NCBI RefSeq assembly: GCF_963576545.1
Contig: NC_083654.1
Location: 21,336,622-21,400,621 of the forward strand
DNA length: 64,000 nucleotides
Direction: 5' to 3'
Origin: Limanda limanda
Lineage: Eukaryota; Chordata; Actinopteri; Pleuronectiformes; Pleuronectidae
Under the pieces are notes generated by a model. It did not search any database. It had not been told where the DNA came from and saw only the letters and a list, made by a program, of their open reading frames with translations. Of this stretch, positions 1-12,112 are shown one piece after another. Numbering within the stretch: position 1 is the first letter of the stretch; each line of letters opens with the position of its first letter. The translations under genes and the position numbers were made by a program.

Positions 1-876
1 GAAATATATATGGAATATTGCAGTATTAACAGGAATTGTAAGATATAAGGACGATGAATACACTATGAGCAGGATAATAATATAAATATATATAAATATG
101 AATACACTATAGGCGGGATAATACAGTAGAAAAAACACACAACAGTTAGTGCAAATGTACAAATGTTCAAATGTTCAGTGGTCCGAGGAGGGGGTGTGGC
201 AGTCCAGGCCAGGGGGGAGGGGGGAAGAATATGAGTATTGTGCATATTAAAGTGAAAGTGAACATTACCACCATTGAAACAAGGAAACCTTAAAAGCTTA
301 ATATCTGTCGTACTAAAGACATGCATGGTTCAGAAATATGAATATGCAGAGGAAAGAAATCAGGTGTCCACTGCTGTCGGCTGCCTGAGACCCGGGAGTT
401 TGACCTTCCTCCTCTAATCAGAACAGTCCCTCCTCATCCTCGGCCCCCCCCAGGGAATCATTAAAGGTTCATCTCTTGGAGAAGCACCTCTCATGCCGCG
501 GCCGCCTCTGAATCATCTCTGCTCGGCCACATCTTCCTCCTCCACATGCTCTAATTTTGCTCATGAACAAGCGTTTTTTTCTCTTTTTTCATCTTTGTGT
601 TGTTGCTCTGCTCACAGAAGCATCTCGTTCAGCATCGCTGGAAGCTTCCTGTTCCAGAAGATGATGAAGAGGATGAAGATGATGCTCTGAGACAAACAGA
701 TTCTTAATTCCTCACATTTTTATTATTTCAGAAATAAGACAAAAACCTGCCGATTATGATAATTTCCTTTCATTTTGCTCCACATTCCAAAACAGATCTG
801 ATCAGATATTATTGAGACTCGTGTTTTGAGGGAATAGAGATCTAGTTTTCCTGAATCTTGTGAAACAGTCGAACCC
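1..876. other. AT-rich intergenic DNA, no gene recognised
   Basis: Positions 1-150 hold AT-rich, partly repetitive sequence resembling the decayed 3' part of a fish non-LTR element. The rest shows short pyrimidine-rich tracts and no convincing exon or conserved protein. Confidence 0.4.
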
Positions 877-1321
877 TGTGATGGAAAAATTAACTAAGTA
901 TGTGTGAAACCTATGTAAGTTTTTGTAGCTCTGTCTAAAGGCTTTTATGACCTTTCTACTCACATATACAAACTGTTCAAATGTTTTATGACCTGGACTG
1001 TTTTAATTGTGTGAACTGTGTATGACCTGAACACTGTTAGACCCTTTAGACCCCAAAGAACTGAATGTATGTCTGCTCATCTCCAAAGGAAACACATGTA
1101 AATCAGTTGTCTGTGTTGAGATAGCTACAGAACCAGTCTGGATTGGCTGAGAGAGATTAGTCCTCCGATATAAGACTCTTGTGTTTGACTGTCCTGCATC
1201 TTCACTCTGAGAGCCTTGTGGTTTCCTTGTGTTGTTCCTTTCTGCAGAAAGCCCCCTTTATTAAATACACGTAGATAACTTTGGTGTTTCCAGCCTCTTC
1301 TATCTCCAGATTTCCCTCACA
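877..1321 (+). mobile_element. Solo long terminal repeat of a retrovirus-like element
   Basis: The segment begins TGTGATGGAAA and ends TTTCCCTCACA. The ends are inverted complements with one mismatch, as expected of LTR termini (TG...CA). The 4-bp sequence ACCC occurs directly on both sides (873-876 and 1322-1325), which fits a target-site duplication. Inside, in order, are an inverted CCAAT motif (about 1142), a TATA-like GATATAAG (about 1167) and an ATTAAA polyadenylation-like signal (about 1260), which is the U3-R-U5 order. No internal gag/pol/env region is attached, so this is most simply a solo LTR left by recombination. Confidence 0.7.
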
Positions 1322-1325
1322 ACCC

Positions 1326-3192
1326 CACGTTGTGTTTCCTCCTCTCAGACCCTCAGACCGCTTCCACGGATCGGTTCCTCAGACCGGTTCCTCGGAGCCG
1401 TCCCTTCACCAGGTGGTCTTCTCAATGACCTTCTCCCTGGTCCTGGTCCTGAGTCCCGGGCAGTGACACGAGGCTGCAGAGAGATGATGAGGAGCTTGGA
1501 GTAGAGCCGCTGGCCGAGGTCGGTTCCTGGAAAGCCCCTCCGAGGTTGAACCAGGACTACAGAACCACATGTCCCATCTGGCCTGGGAACGCCTTGGGAC
1601 ATCTGAGGAACATCTGGAACCCCCGGCTGCCAGCGGGACCTGACCTCGGATCAAAACACGAAGATGGATGGAGGTCATCAGAGAACCGTCTTTCACCATT
1701 CAAGGTGAACTCGTGGAGACAAGTATCCACTTCGTCCACAGCTCAGTGGTTTTCAGGCGTTTTCACACCTTCATGTTCGATGTCTCTGAGGAACCAAGAG
1801 GAACCAGATCCAATGGAAACAGTGGAACACACACGTGAAGCTTGATTCACCTTCAAGGATTTCTACTGGCTTTTAGATTCCATTGTTCCCAGTCACATGG
1901 CGCTCTGGTGACATCACCGTCTCCGTGGCGATCAGGAGGGTTGACGTGAGCATTTGAAAACGTGCACAAAGAAAAGCAGATGAATAATGAATTCAGTGTG
2001 ATGCACTGTATGGATCTGCAGCGGTGCATTGATTGTGAATCCAGTGAAGGTATCGATCTATCGATGCTTTCAGCTGAAGCCACGTCACTGTTCCACTCTA
2101 CCTGCAGGAAGAGCTTATGGATTCATAATGACAATAATCATGTGTTTCAGCCGCCGAGCCGCGGACGTTCGTGTGAAACTCACTTTCAGCAGATCACCGG
2201 TCGTCTTCGGTGAAGCAGCAGCTGGCAAACGCTCGGTAGATCTGTGCCAACTCTATTCCTGCAGAGACCAACATGGAGATTCTCCATCTGCGGTTTCTGC
2301 TGAACTTTGATCAAATATTCAACTGCATGAAAACGGACCAAAAGTGCAGATTTAACCGGAGTCAACATGAATATTTATGCGAGTTCACTCTGGACCTTTG
2401 ACCGTTAAAGATATTTGAAATAACAAAAGTAAAATCTACATTTGTCGACAGAAACCAGTCAGGACAGAATCCACCGAACCGCTCAGGACACGAGACGGAG
2501 ACAACGTGAACCAGGGAGGACGCAGAGGTCACGACCTCAGTTCGGTCACGTTCTATTTAACGTAAAGTCAAGTTTTCATCTGTGTTTGTTTGTTGGATTT
2601 CACAAAAACTCATGGATGGATTATCAGGAAACTCTGGTAGTTATAGGTAATATTAAATCTAGGTGCTGAACTTTCTTTAACATTGTGAGATAAGATGTTT
2701 TCTGATTTATTCATGGATGTGGATGAGAACAACCAGGCGTTTCTATGGGACTAATATCTATTAATGTGTGAAATTTGGTGCAGAAATTAAATTAAGACTG
2801 TTGGGAGATGTTCCGTCTTCTTAACGTTCATAAAAATACTTATTTTCCACTGAAATTCCATTGTTAATACCTGAATAATAATATGTGTAACTATAATAAT
2901 CTCTTTTGTAACAAATTAAGACAAAAAGAAAACATCAGTGCTCACGGACTCGTGATTCTACAGTAAAAAAATATCCTGTCTTCTCCTGGTTGTGATTATT
3001 CAAGTGTAAAAGAAACTGTGGGACACGTTATGCCTTTAAATAAAGTATTCATTTGCATAAACATGAATAAATAAAGAGCTTAAAGTGAATCTATTTTCAC
3101 GTCGGCCACAGAGGAACACTTATCACACGAGGAGGAAAACTGGACGTCTTGTGTCGGATCGAAATATTAAGATTTAAGACTTTTAAGAATTG
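1326..3192. other. Intergenic DNA without recognised genes
   Basis: Open frames here are short, overlap on both strands and have no recognisable domain. From about 2700 the composition becomes AT-rich. I see no splice-bounded exon. Confidence 0.4.
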
Positions 3193-3618
3193 TAAAGTCT
3201 ATAAATCACAATGTCCAATATTTGAAATGCTGTCGTCCAAAACTCAAATTTATAAAACAACGTTAAAGAGAAAATCAGCTCATCATCGCTGTGGAGAATC
3301 TGTTTGATGCATTTTCTGGATAATTAATTAATAAAAACATGGTTTGAAATCACTTTATTATATTTCATCCAGAGATAAGTAGGAACATCTCTGGAGATGA
3401 AGATAAGATGGATGATGTTTTACTGTTTTACCTTGTTTCATTTATTTCACACAACTTATAGAAACAATAAATACAAAATACATAAATTAAAGTACATGTG
3501 GGGTTTCAAGGTTTATATGAAAACCATTTTAAATGTAAATGAAAATAAAAAGCAAAGCACACAGGTTATATCTCAGTGTAAAAGAGAATATTGATATTAA
3601 TGTAATATTTGGTTATTA
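3193..3618. repeat. Diverged direct repeat, copy A
   Basis: This stretch matches 7342-7770 in the same orientation over about 420 bp with scattered substitutions and small indels. Shared blocks include 'ctataaatcacaatgtcca', 'catggtttgaaatcacttt' and 'gcaaagcacacaggtt'. It carries no coding potential. Confidence 0.8.
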
Positions 3619-4859
3619 ACATTTCACGAGATCAACACACGTCCACAGAACTATTCACCATAAATGATAAATACTGTGCTGTATTGAAATATGATCGTCC
3701 AATCAGTGCTTTGAATAAAGTGTGAACGCTCATCCACACATATTACAACCCTGGTGATTTAATTTCCCGGCATTCGGAATAAAATGATGCGTAATGTCTC
3801 GTGCAGTAAATTAAACTGAACTATAAATCATAGTTTATGCTGCGTCTGCAGGTTGGAGATGGTTGTGGGTGGGTGGGGGGGATGGGTGGGGGGGGCAGAG
3901 AGAGATGGAGAGATTATCATTTGATATTTGATATTTCCCGTCTGGTTGTGGAAGTCAGACGTGAGGAACAAGCTGCTGATAATCTCCTGGCAAAAAAAAA
4001 AAAAAATCATAATTAACACGTTCGATGTAGAGGCCGCGGTTGTCAAGGTAACTGATGACACTGCATTATCACCCCCCCCCCCCTGTCCTCCAGCTCGCTT
4101 CCCATTCATCAAGCAGCCATTCAAACCACAGAGGGGGGAGGGAGGGGGGAGGAGGGGGGGGGAACAGCCACCTAAACTCACATTAAACTGCTTTTTATTC
4201 ACAGGAGAGAGTTCACACAATGTTTATTAGTCTGGTTTTAATCTCGTGAAGACAATTACCATAACAGATGATTACACATCACAATGTGGAGTGGGAGGGA
4301 AACAACACAAACTACACTTATACTGGTGTGTACTTTGTGTGTCTTCAAGGGCCAGTACACCACAAATACTACAATCCTCATGATACAGCTTGATATTATA
4401 TTATCATGAAAACTGTCTGTTTAGACGCAGATATAAACAATATACAATGTCATGTACTAGCTTCAGGTAATTGTACCTCATAGTTAATAGTACATTGTAT
4501 TTCTGTTCCTTCTAAATCCTACACAACTATAACACATTTATACATAAGGAATATTAAAGTCCTCAAGAAAACAATGGCTTCGATTAAAGTATTTAACATC
4601 AAGATTTGTATTTTTGATATATCTAAAACATTGAAACAAAACATGATCTGTGTAGTCAAATATAAAAGTATAAGTACAATGAAGTACAGGTAGAGGTGTG
4701 TACACCGACTGGATATAAAGATGGCCGACGCCCATCTGCTTCCTGGTACGATCCGGAAATTAAGCCAAAATATCTCGGAAATACGCATCATCAGCATTTT
4801 CATATATATCTTCAAATAACTACTTATAAATAAAAAACATGGCCTGCAATAAATTGGTG
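3619..4859. other. Intergenic DNA without recognised genes
   Basis: The stretch contains a 14-A run near 3992, a C-run near 4071-4082 and purine-rich 4130-4160. The remainder is AT-rich and shows nothing gene-like. Confidence 0.4.
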
Positions 4860-4863
4860 TTAA

Positions 4864-5177
4864 AGGTTCAGTGTGTAGCGTTTAGTGACCTCTAGTGGTG
4901 AAGTGTCATGTTGCACCCCTCCCCCCTTCCAAACGTGACATAGAACCTGTGGTATTTCCAGTTGTCATAGAAACTGGGCTACTGTGAAAAACATGGCTGC
5001 CTCCGTAGAGACGACCTGATGTAAATATACAGTATTTAATATGAAGTATTTAAATATAAAGTAATTAAATATAAAGGTCACATTCTAGGGTCAAGAAAAA
5101 ACTAAAATTCCTACAATGTATTTATTTATGACCTTTTATTTCCACTTCCTTTCTCCTGCTTCTTATTCACTGGACCT
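4864..5177. mobile_element. TTAA-flanked MITE (piggyBac-like)
   Basis: The sequence TTAA occurs at 4860-4863 and 5178-5181 and brackets a 314-bp segment. The segment begins AGGTTCAGTG and ends CACTGGACCT, a 10-bp inverted repeat with one mismatch. TTAA target sites are characteristic of piggyBac-type transposition. No transposase frame is present, so it is non-autonomous. Confidence 0.7.
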
Positions 5178-5344
5178 TTAAAGTATATAACATAAAGTTT
5201 ATATAAAGGAACGAGCACAGCGCCACCTGTGGCTGAATGGAGAACTGCTAATAACAAACGATGTGTTGAGCTAATAAATAAAAGATAAAGATTAATGTTC
5301 CCTCATGAATTCTGCACCACATGTCCGCTCAGCTGCGCGCGCAT

Positions 5345-5460
5345 CGGGAATTAAGCGACGGCCAATCAGAGGCAGGGACGGTGCGGCTCCGCCCCCTTGA
5401 TTGGCTGATCGCTTCCAGCACTTGAGGAATGCACAGCGCCTGGTCCAATCAGCTTGCGAG
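5345..5460 (+). promoter_or_regulatory. CpG-rich promoter with CCAAT boxes and a GC box
   Basis: Within about 110 bp there are two CCAAT-type motifs on the plus strand (about 5362 and 5445), one in inverted orientation (ATTGG, about 5399) and a GC box (about 5388). It is followed by a G/C-rich stretch and a C-run. This is the arrangement of a housekeeping-type vertebrate RNA polymerase II promoter, in otherwise AT-rich DNA. Direction is inferred from the candidate exon downstream. Confidence 0.55.
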
Positions 5461-5469
5461 CCCCCCCCC

Positions 5470-5844
5470 CCCCCGGAGCAGCAGCAGCAGCAGCGGACCT
5501 GAGAGAACAGCCTCAGAGAGAACAGCCTCAGTCTGGTGCGAACCCAGCGAGTGATGAGACCGAACCAGCGACTCCATCAACATCCGGCGGCTCTTCCGAC
5601 GACTCTGGTCGCGCTGCTTTTATACGAATCTTTTCTCTGCGTGGTTTTTTTGTTTCGCAGCGGAGACGCGCGTCACTGAATCTTGAATCTTGAATCCTGG
5701 AATCCTGGAATCCTGAGTCCTGAGTCCTGAATCCTGAATCCTGAATCCTGGATTTACAATGAGACATGTCTCCGGAGACGCGTCCCCTGTCCCCGCCGGA
5801 GAGACACGTTGACATCGAGCTGCCGACCAACAACCACACAACAG
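5470..5844 (+). other. Candidate first exon (leader plus possible 26-codon start)
   Basis: Downstream of the CCAAT-box promoter, a G/C-rich leader contains a CAG run (5477-5496) and an 8-bp minisatellite (5677-5752). It ends at a good splice donor, acag|gtaaaa, after 5844. An ATG at 5766 opens MSPETRPLSPPERHVDIEL and runs 26 codons plus one base to the donor. An earlier ATG at 5759 opens a short overlapping frame. I do not recognise the peptide and found no in-phase second exon nearby, so it could be a coding first exon of an unknown gene or a 5' UTR exon, perhaps of shisa7 some 14 kb downstream. The exon call is inference. Confidence 0.35.
5677..5752. repeat. 8-bp minisatellite (TGAATCCT-like)
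   Basis: About nine imperfect copies of TGAATCCT/TGAGTCCT/TGGAATCC in tandem, inside the candidate leader exon. Confidence 0.8.
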
Positions 5845-5965
5845 GTAAAAAAACTACACAACTCCTCCTGACGCGTTCATTGCAGAGGAGCCGGAATAAC
5901 GGGACCGCGCGTAACACCCCGACGCGCACGGAGGAGAGGGTGAATGGAAGTGTGACGCGTCATGT

Positions 5966-5971
5966 GTGTGG

Positions 5972-6007
<36 letters not shown>

Positions 6008-6172
6008 ATCAGGTCCGAGGTGATGGAGCTCATTGTTCCAGATGTGCACCTCCTCCTCCTCCTCGGTGGAGGTGCAACATGGTGACGGAGGAGAAACCGC
6101 TGGATCGTTCCTCTGCCTCTTGCTGTGGATGCTGCAGTGTGTGTCTGTGTGTGTCTGTGTGTGTCAGTGTGT

Positions 6173-6205
<33 letters not shown>

Positions 6206-6336
6206 GACATGCAAACAGGTTTCATCCTGACGCTGGACTCTCTCTCTCATCTGCAGATACATTCATGCATCACGTACACAACACAACACAGACACGCCTC
6301 GACACAATGCAACACCAACCCTCCCTTTGTGTGTGT

Positions 6337-6370
<34 letters not shown>

Positions 6371-6683
6371 CACTGTGATGCAGCATCACTCACACATGCA
6401 GCTGCACCTACAAAACACAGAGGTGGGGGTGGTGGTGATTGTGTGTTTTTGTCATCATGCATTTCTGTGTGTGTGTGTGTTTGTGTGTGCAACATGAGAG
6501 TCATGCAGAAAAACACAGATCACACACATGCACACACACACACACACACACACAGACACACACACATGCGGCTGCGTCCTGCATGAGCAAATAATTGCCT
6601 CATGAATGCTAATGCAGAAACACTGCGAACTAACTGCCCCCCCCTCGGCACTGCTGCCTCACAGGTGCCTTACCTAACTCACT

Positions 6684-6740
<57 letters not shown>
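5966..6740. repeat. Cluster of TG/CA microsatellites
   Basis: TG dinucleotide runs lie at about 5973-6005, 6138-6204, 6329-6370, 6467-6488 and 6685-6739, with a CA run at 6531-6565. The long open frames here (poly Cys-Val / Thr-His) are translations of the repeats. Confidence 0.9.
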
Positions 6741-6741
<1 letters not shown>

Positions 6742-7341
6742 GAGTTCTGTGTAGGTGAGTGTTGTGGATGATATCACCTTGCATATGGTTGCAGGCTGCA
6801 TGTGAGGTGGAGGATGTTCTCCGAGCTGCACTCCTACCTCGGCTTCCTGTCCCTCTCTCTCTTCAGGCCCTTCGGACGAGTCACACACGTGAAGCTGCAT
6901 CTGGGAGCTTCTGGTCAGATATCATGATATGAATATCAATAATCAGCTCATCAGGATCAGGAGATATGTGAACAGGACATGTTCGGAGGCAGGAACAGAG
7001 TGAATAATCCCTCAATTAATTAAAAAAGAGGAAAAACCACAGTTTAAAACCCAGTTATTCCATTTTTACACATATCACATGTATCACATTTGACAAAGTG
7101 GAAACAGAAATCGCTTTTCTGCTCAATAACGACGAGAATAATTAATTGATAGTCAAAATACTAGACTTTAAATTGCCTTTTTATTGATACTTGATTCATT
7201 GATTTAACGTCTTGGCAGCAGGAAACGTTTCTGACTCCATGATGTACGACAGTGCAGCTAACGGTTATTATTCATTATTGATTTATAGGTAATGGATGGA
7301 TTCACCAGATAATTATTAGTATTCTGGCCATAAGCAATTTA
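6741..7341. other. Intergenic DNA without recognised genes
   Basis: A GC-richer patch (6790-6910) has a short open frame but no convincing splice-consistent exon. The remainder is AT-rich. Confidence 0.35.
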
Positions 7342-7770
7342 TTGTAAAGTCTATAAATCACAATGTCCAATGTTTTAAATGCTGTCGTCCGAAACTCAAA
7401 TTTATAAAACAACCAGTGACGTTAAAGAGGAAATCAGCTCATCATCGCTGTGGAGAAGCTGCAAGTTTTACTTGATATATTTGTCTGGATAATTAATTAA
7501 TAAAAACATGGTTTGAAATCACTTTATTATATTTCATCCAGAGATGAGTAGGAACATCTCTGGAGATTTAGATAAGATGAATAACGTTTTACTGATCTGT
7601 TTGAGCGTTGTTTAATTTTTTAATAAATACAAAATACATAAATTAAAGTACATTTGGGGTTTCAAGGTTTATATGAAATCCATATTAAATGTAAAAGAAA
7701 ATAAAAAGCAAAGCACACAGGTTGTATCTCAGTGTAAAAGAGAATATTCATATTAATGTAATATTCGGTT
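7342..7770. repeat. Diverged direct repeat, copy B
   Basis: Second copy of the 3193-3618 segment, same orientation, about 4.15 kb downstream. It differs by several small indels, for example extra bases after 'aaaacaac' and after the 'gtggagaagctg' block. Confidence 0.8.
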
Positions 7771-8202
7771 ATTACAGCAGCACAAAATACACAAGAAATA
7801 CAGGTAAAAAAGAATAGAATCAAACTATATAAGAACAATTAAATACTGATGAGTAGTGCAACACAACAGAGAAATATTATATATATAGTATCTGGTATAG
7901 TGCAGTATATTAAATATATGTGTTGTGGCTATATTGTGATTATATGAATCTAGATTTATTTATTATCATAGTGTGGCTGCAGCAAATGGTTATTTTCATT
8001 ATTAATGAATCTAGAATGATTTATAGTTTGTAGAATAATGTCCGTCACAGATTCCCACAGCTCATTAGATATAGAAAAATTACTTATTTATCCAAAAAGA
8101 TTCAGAAACATAAAGATGTAAAAAAGTATAATCAAATAAAAACAGAGAAAAGCAGCAAATATTCAGTCGAGGCCGATTAAAGGTTTGAATATCAGAGTAG
8201 TG
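7771..8202. other. AT-rich intergenic DNA
   Basis: Low-complexity AT-rich sequence (7790-7925) resembles the AT-rich stretches at 1-150 and 33480-33900, probably decayed non-LTR retrotransposon 3' tails. No gene is visible. Confidence 0.35.
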
Positions 8203-8220
8203 CGGAGAGAGAGAGAGAGG

Positions 8221-8267
<47 letters not shown>

Positions 8268-8304
8268 CGAGAAAGAGAGAAAGAGAGAGAGAGAGAGAGT
8301 CAGA

Positions 8305-8363
<59 letters not shown>

Positions 8364-8388
8364 TGAAAGAGAGAGAGAGAGAGAGAGC
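8203..8388. repeat. GA microsatellite
   Basis: An almost pure (GA)n purine tract with occasional interruptions. The long frames across it are Glu-Arg or Leu-Ser low-complexity artefacts. Confidence 0.95.
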
Positions 8389-9046
8389 GCTGCCACGGGA
8401 CGTGTGGCGTCCGAGTGACGAGCAGCGATTACAGATGCGTCTCGACCCCACAGCTGAGTGATCACACTTTGAAGCTGTTTGTGTGTCTGTGTACGCCCCC
8501 CCCCTACCCCCCCTCTGCCAAATCAACAAGTACACGCCCACTCTCTGGGGGCCGTTGCAAGGCATTGTGGGAAACACACTGAGTGGAGTGGAAGCAGATG
8601 AGGAAAGTCGGTGCAGCAAGTTGATGACAAAAGCGTTTGCACATCAGCGATTGGAGGATGATATAATGGTGAAAGAGCGCCGGAGGGGGGGGTGGTCCTG
8701 AAGCTGTGGTGCATTCTGGGTAATAGCTGCAGAGTTACGTGTGTGTTTTGGAAGAAGAGAGATCAGACGGTGATGTGGATGAAGTTCTTTTGTCCGTCGC
8801 CGGTTGCTCACTTACTTCTCATCCGGTGGAGGGGGTGGAGCCTCTCGCCCTCCGTCACCGTCACCGTGGTGTGAGTCAGCTGTGATGAGTCTCCGAGGTG
8901 GAGGTCGGGATGTGAGACGGCGTTCACACGGCGCCGGATGTGGGGGGGGGTGGTAGCGGTGGCCTGAGGCGACTCTCAGGTGTTCATGTAATCACCGGAG
9001 GAGAGAGAACAAGTGGCCGATGATCTGCACACAACAGCCCCCGAGA
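8389..9046. other. Intergenic DNA without recognised genes
   Basis: GC-moderate sequence with short C- and G-runs. No exon flanked by splice sites and no protein family was recognised. Confidence 0.35.
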
Positions 9047-9183
9047 ACACACACTACACACTGTACACTACACACTACACACTACACACTACACACTACA
9101 CACTACACACTACACACTGCACACTTCACACTGCACACCACACACTACACACTGCACACTACACACTACGCACTACACACTAA
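9047..9183. repeat. ACACT-type minisatellite
   Basis: Tandem 'cacacta' heptamers with variants (ctgtacacta, cacttcac) over about 135 bp. Confidence 0.85.
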
Positions 9184-11552
9184 CTCCACTGCCTGAAACT
9201 GTAACAAATGAACCTGCTCCAACATCTGTGGCTGTAATTCAAGATATTAACTTCTTTTATAAATCATCTTTTCACAACAGCTTCAGAAAGAGAACAAACA
9301 AAAACATCAACAAGTAAACAAGTAAACAAGTTAAAAAAACGGAGACGCTGACCGTGAAGAAGAGCCGGACGGAACAGGAAGTAGTTTAAAGTCACTTCCC
9401 TCACGCAGACACAAAGTGGAACAGCTTCTATTATTCACTTTTCCTTTCACTTCACGGAAGTTGACTGACTCTCGAGGATTTTTATTTTATTTTATTTTAT
9501 GATGAATGGAAAACAGGATTATTTCAATATCTCAATATTTGAATATCTCAGGAAACACAACATTCATCGTTGTGTAGTTAAATCTGCAGCTGCACAACCA
9601 ATAACCCACAATCTCCAATAGCTGCTGTTGAAATATGAAAATATCAATGCTTTTCTTTGACTCACATGGAAGTAAACTCAATATTTTAACCCTTTGGAAA
9701 CATGTATTTGCCGTGCACTTTAACACGTCCTATACTCGACATTCATTACCCACCAGGGGGCGACAGAGAGTCTTTGGCTTTAGTTTTTTGTGGAGCAGCC
9801 ATGTTTATGTAAAGTTAATAATCAAAACCTAAAATAATTGTCCTCTGTCAGAAACATTAACACTTGAACATTGTCAGTGTTATGAGGAAAATGACAAAAA
9901 ACATCTTTGAGACACAATTATTCAAGATTAACTGTTTTCCATTTGGACCGGGTCCCATCCGTTAACATGGAGGAGGCGGGGCTTATAATCAATACCGCAG
10001 GCGGCCACCAGGCTGCACGGGAAACTGCAGCACATACCACACAAAACAAACACACCCGGACACATGTAACACAAAGCAGGTTGTGTCTCATACATGTGTC
10101 CAACACGCAGCTGGACAGCAGTTGTGTGTTGTTGTGTGTTCAGTCATTGTTGATACATTTCACACAACTTTATTGTCACGTGTTCCCTGAGCAGACGCTG
10201 GGCAGCTGTGGCGCTTGTTTGTCGACTTCTCTCTCGCCGAGCGGCCTCCAGCTCCAGCTCTGGCGTGCGGCGTGGCGAGCTGGAAGCGCCCGTGGCTGGA
10301 CGACACCTCCCAGCTCGGTCTGTGAGGCGTCAGCCGCTTCCAACAGATGGGACCACATCCCGCTGCTGCGCATGTACGGCTGAACATTATGTTTAATTTG
10401 CGCCTCGTGAAGCTGTCACCGAGAAACGTTACTCCGATGTTTCTGCGAGAAAGGGAATAATTAGCGCCGGGATCCGATCGACTAATTACACAGCTGATAA
10501 TCTTTCTGAAGGAAATGTTCGGTTCCTCAGCGTCTCGCTGGTCCTGGTTCTCTGTCACCGTGTGGTTCACAGCTACCAGGAAACATATGCTGCAATAAAT
10601 CCATGATAACATTTACATATCACATCATAACTGACATGAGCTGTGATTCAGCGTCTCTGGATTCAACCTGTTGATGGATTCAGACTCGTCTTCCTCATGA
10701 AGCTCCTCCTCAGACGCTGTCATTTCAGTTGTTGCTGTTTTTCTTCTTCTGCAGATTATTCTCCATCCACCCGACGTTTCTGAACATTAATTAAACTCAC
10801 TTGATATCAGCTTGTTGAAGAAATATTAATATAAGATCCTGATGGTTTGTGAATAACTCCTGGTTCATGATGACATCTTGTGTCTTTTGTTTCTCTTCTG
10901 TCCAGTAAACGTTGGATCAGTTGAACTCTGAGTTCAAAGTTGTGAAACCAAGTTGTCTCTTTTTCTCCCGACCGCCAAAACGAATGGATTAATCCTGGAA
11001 GGTTATCGATGCAACGCTTTTCTCATTATGAATTTAATTTGGTTGGACGAGGGAACATATTGACCAATCAATCGATCCGCTGACTCCCGTCTGCTGTCCT
11101 AGAAATTACTCAGCATTACTTCACCGTATTCAACTGGTTAAACTGTGTCTTCTGTAGATTAACTCATCAATTAATCGACTCGTCGTGTCAGTTCTGAAAG
11201 ATACAGAGCGGCTCGTTACCAGTTTGGACTTCTTTAATATTTAATATCTCCATTCAGCCCCTCGTTGCCTGGAGTTCCCATAATGCCTTGTGAATCGAAT
11301 AACTTCTGTTCCATTGTAAAGGAAAGACATCGAGTCTTTGACCTGAAACTGGAAGAATACAAACATCCCACATGTAGAAGAAGCCGAGGAAGATGTTTTA
11401 AAAGATGATTTATATATTCAGGACGAGATTTGAGATCTTTTGGGGATAATTAAACTTCATCGACTTCTGGACATTTTCCTGCTTTATTCTCACATAGGCT
11501 CATTCTGACATTTTCTGGACTTTTTCTCGAGGAGAACGTCAGGAAAGGTTCT
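9184..11552. other. Intergenic DNA without recognised genes
   Basis: About 2.4 kb of mixed composition. Two patches with the wording 'aacatggaggaggcggggctta' or 'ccaccagggggcgacag' (about 9747 and 9965) recur elsewhere in the window (about 34000-34060 and 61975), so they are dispersed repeat fragments. The frames at 10160-10612 overlap on both strands and have no recognisable domain. Confidence 0.35.
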
Positions 11553-11688
11553 GTAACACGTAGGGTTGCAAATGTCCGGGAATGTTCAAAGCTGGAAACG
11601 TTCCATGGGAATTAACGGCAATTAACGGGAATTAACAGGAATTAACTGGAAATGTTGTGGGTAATTTATACTAACTGTATTAACCTTG

Positions 11689-11895
11689 TCATATACAGAC
11701 ATAAATATAAACATTTTGTTGTGTCATAGGCTGATTTGAGCCCTGAGGAAACTTTGGGCACTTGACTATATGCTTCTGCATCGTTGTGTCATTCTTAACA
11801 TAGGTCTTTGCACAGTATTTGCAAATGTACACAGTCTTTCCTTCTACATTGGATGGGGTGAAATGTCTCCACACATGAGAGAGTGCACGTGGCAT
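11689..11895 (-). CDS. BED-type zinc finger peptide of the hAT element, copy 1
   Basis: A 68-codon frame begins MPRALSHVWRHFTPSN. It contains the BED-finger signature: aromatic SHVWRHF near residue 6, then a C-x2-C pair (YICKYC) and a H-x4-C end (KHIVKC). In complete hAT transposases this finger is the N-terminal DNA-binding part. Here the frame stops soon afterwards and no catalytic domain follows. The same peptide is encoded by copy 2 with only two residue differences. It is either a remnant or a short DNA-binding peptide; expression is unknown. Confidence 0.6.
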   Translation of the reverse strand: MPRALSHVWRHFTPSNVEGKTVYICKYCAKTYVKNDTTMQKHIVKCPKFPQGSNQPMTQQNVYIYVCI

Positions 11896-12112
11896 TGTTC
11901 TGTAGAATAAGATGAGAAAAGAGTTTGTAAAAAAACACTAATGCAATGCCAGAGATATAAATAGTTAGCCAAACAATTGGAATCGTCTGTGAACATATTT
12001 TACAATTGATGGATAAATGAATGGAAATAGTCTAGATGAACAGATGAACAATCCTCAATCAGCATGCTAATATATTTTCCCAGTAATATCATGGAAACTT
12101 ACCTGACTAGTC

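Noticed and set aside
6796..6905. Possible exon after an acceptor-like ttgcag
   Set aside because: In the phase needed to follow the 5844 donor it hits a stop within four codons.
10160..10612. 150-residue minus-strand frame and overlapping plus-strand frames
   Set aside because: No recognisable domain, no splice support and overlapping frames on both strands.
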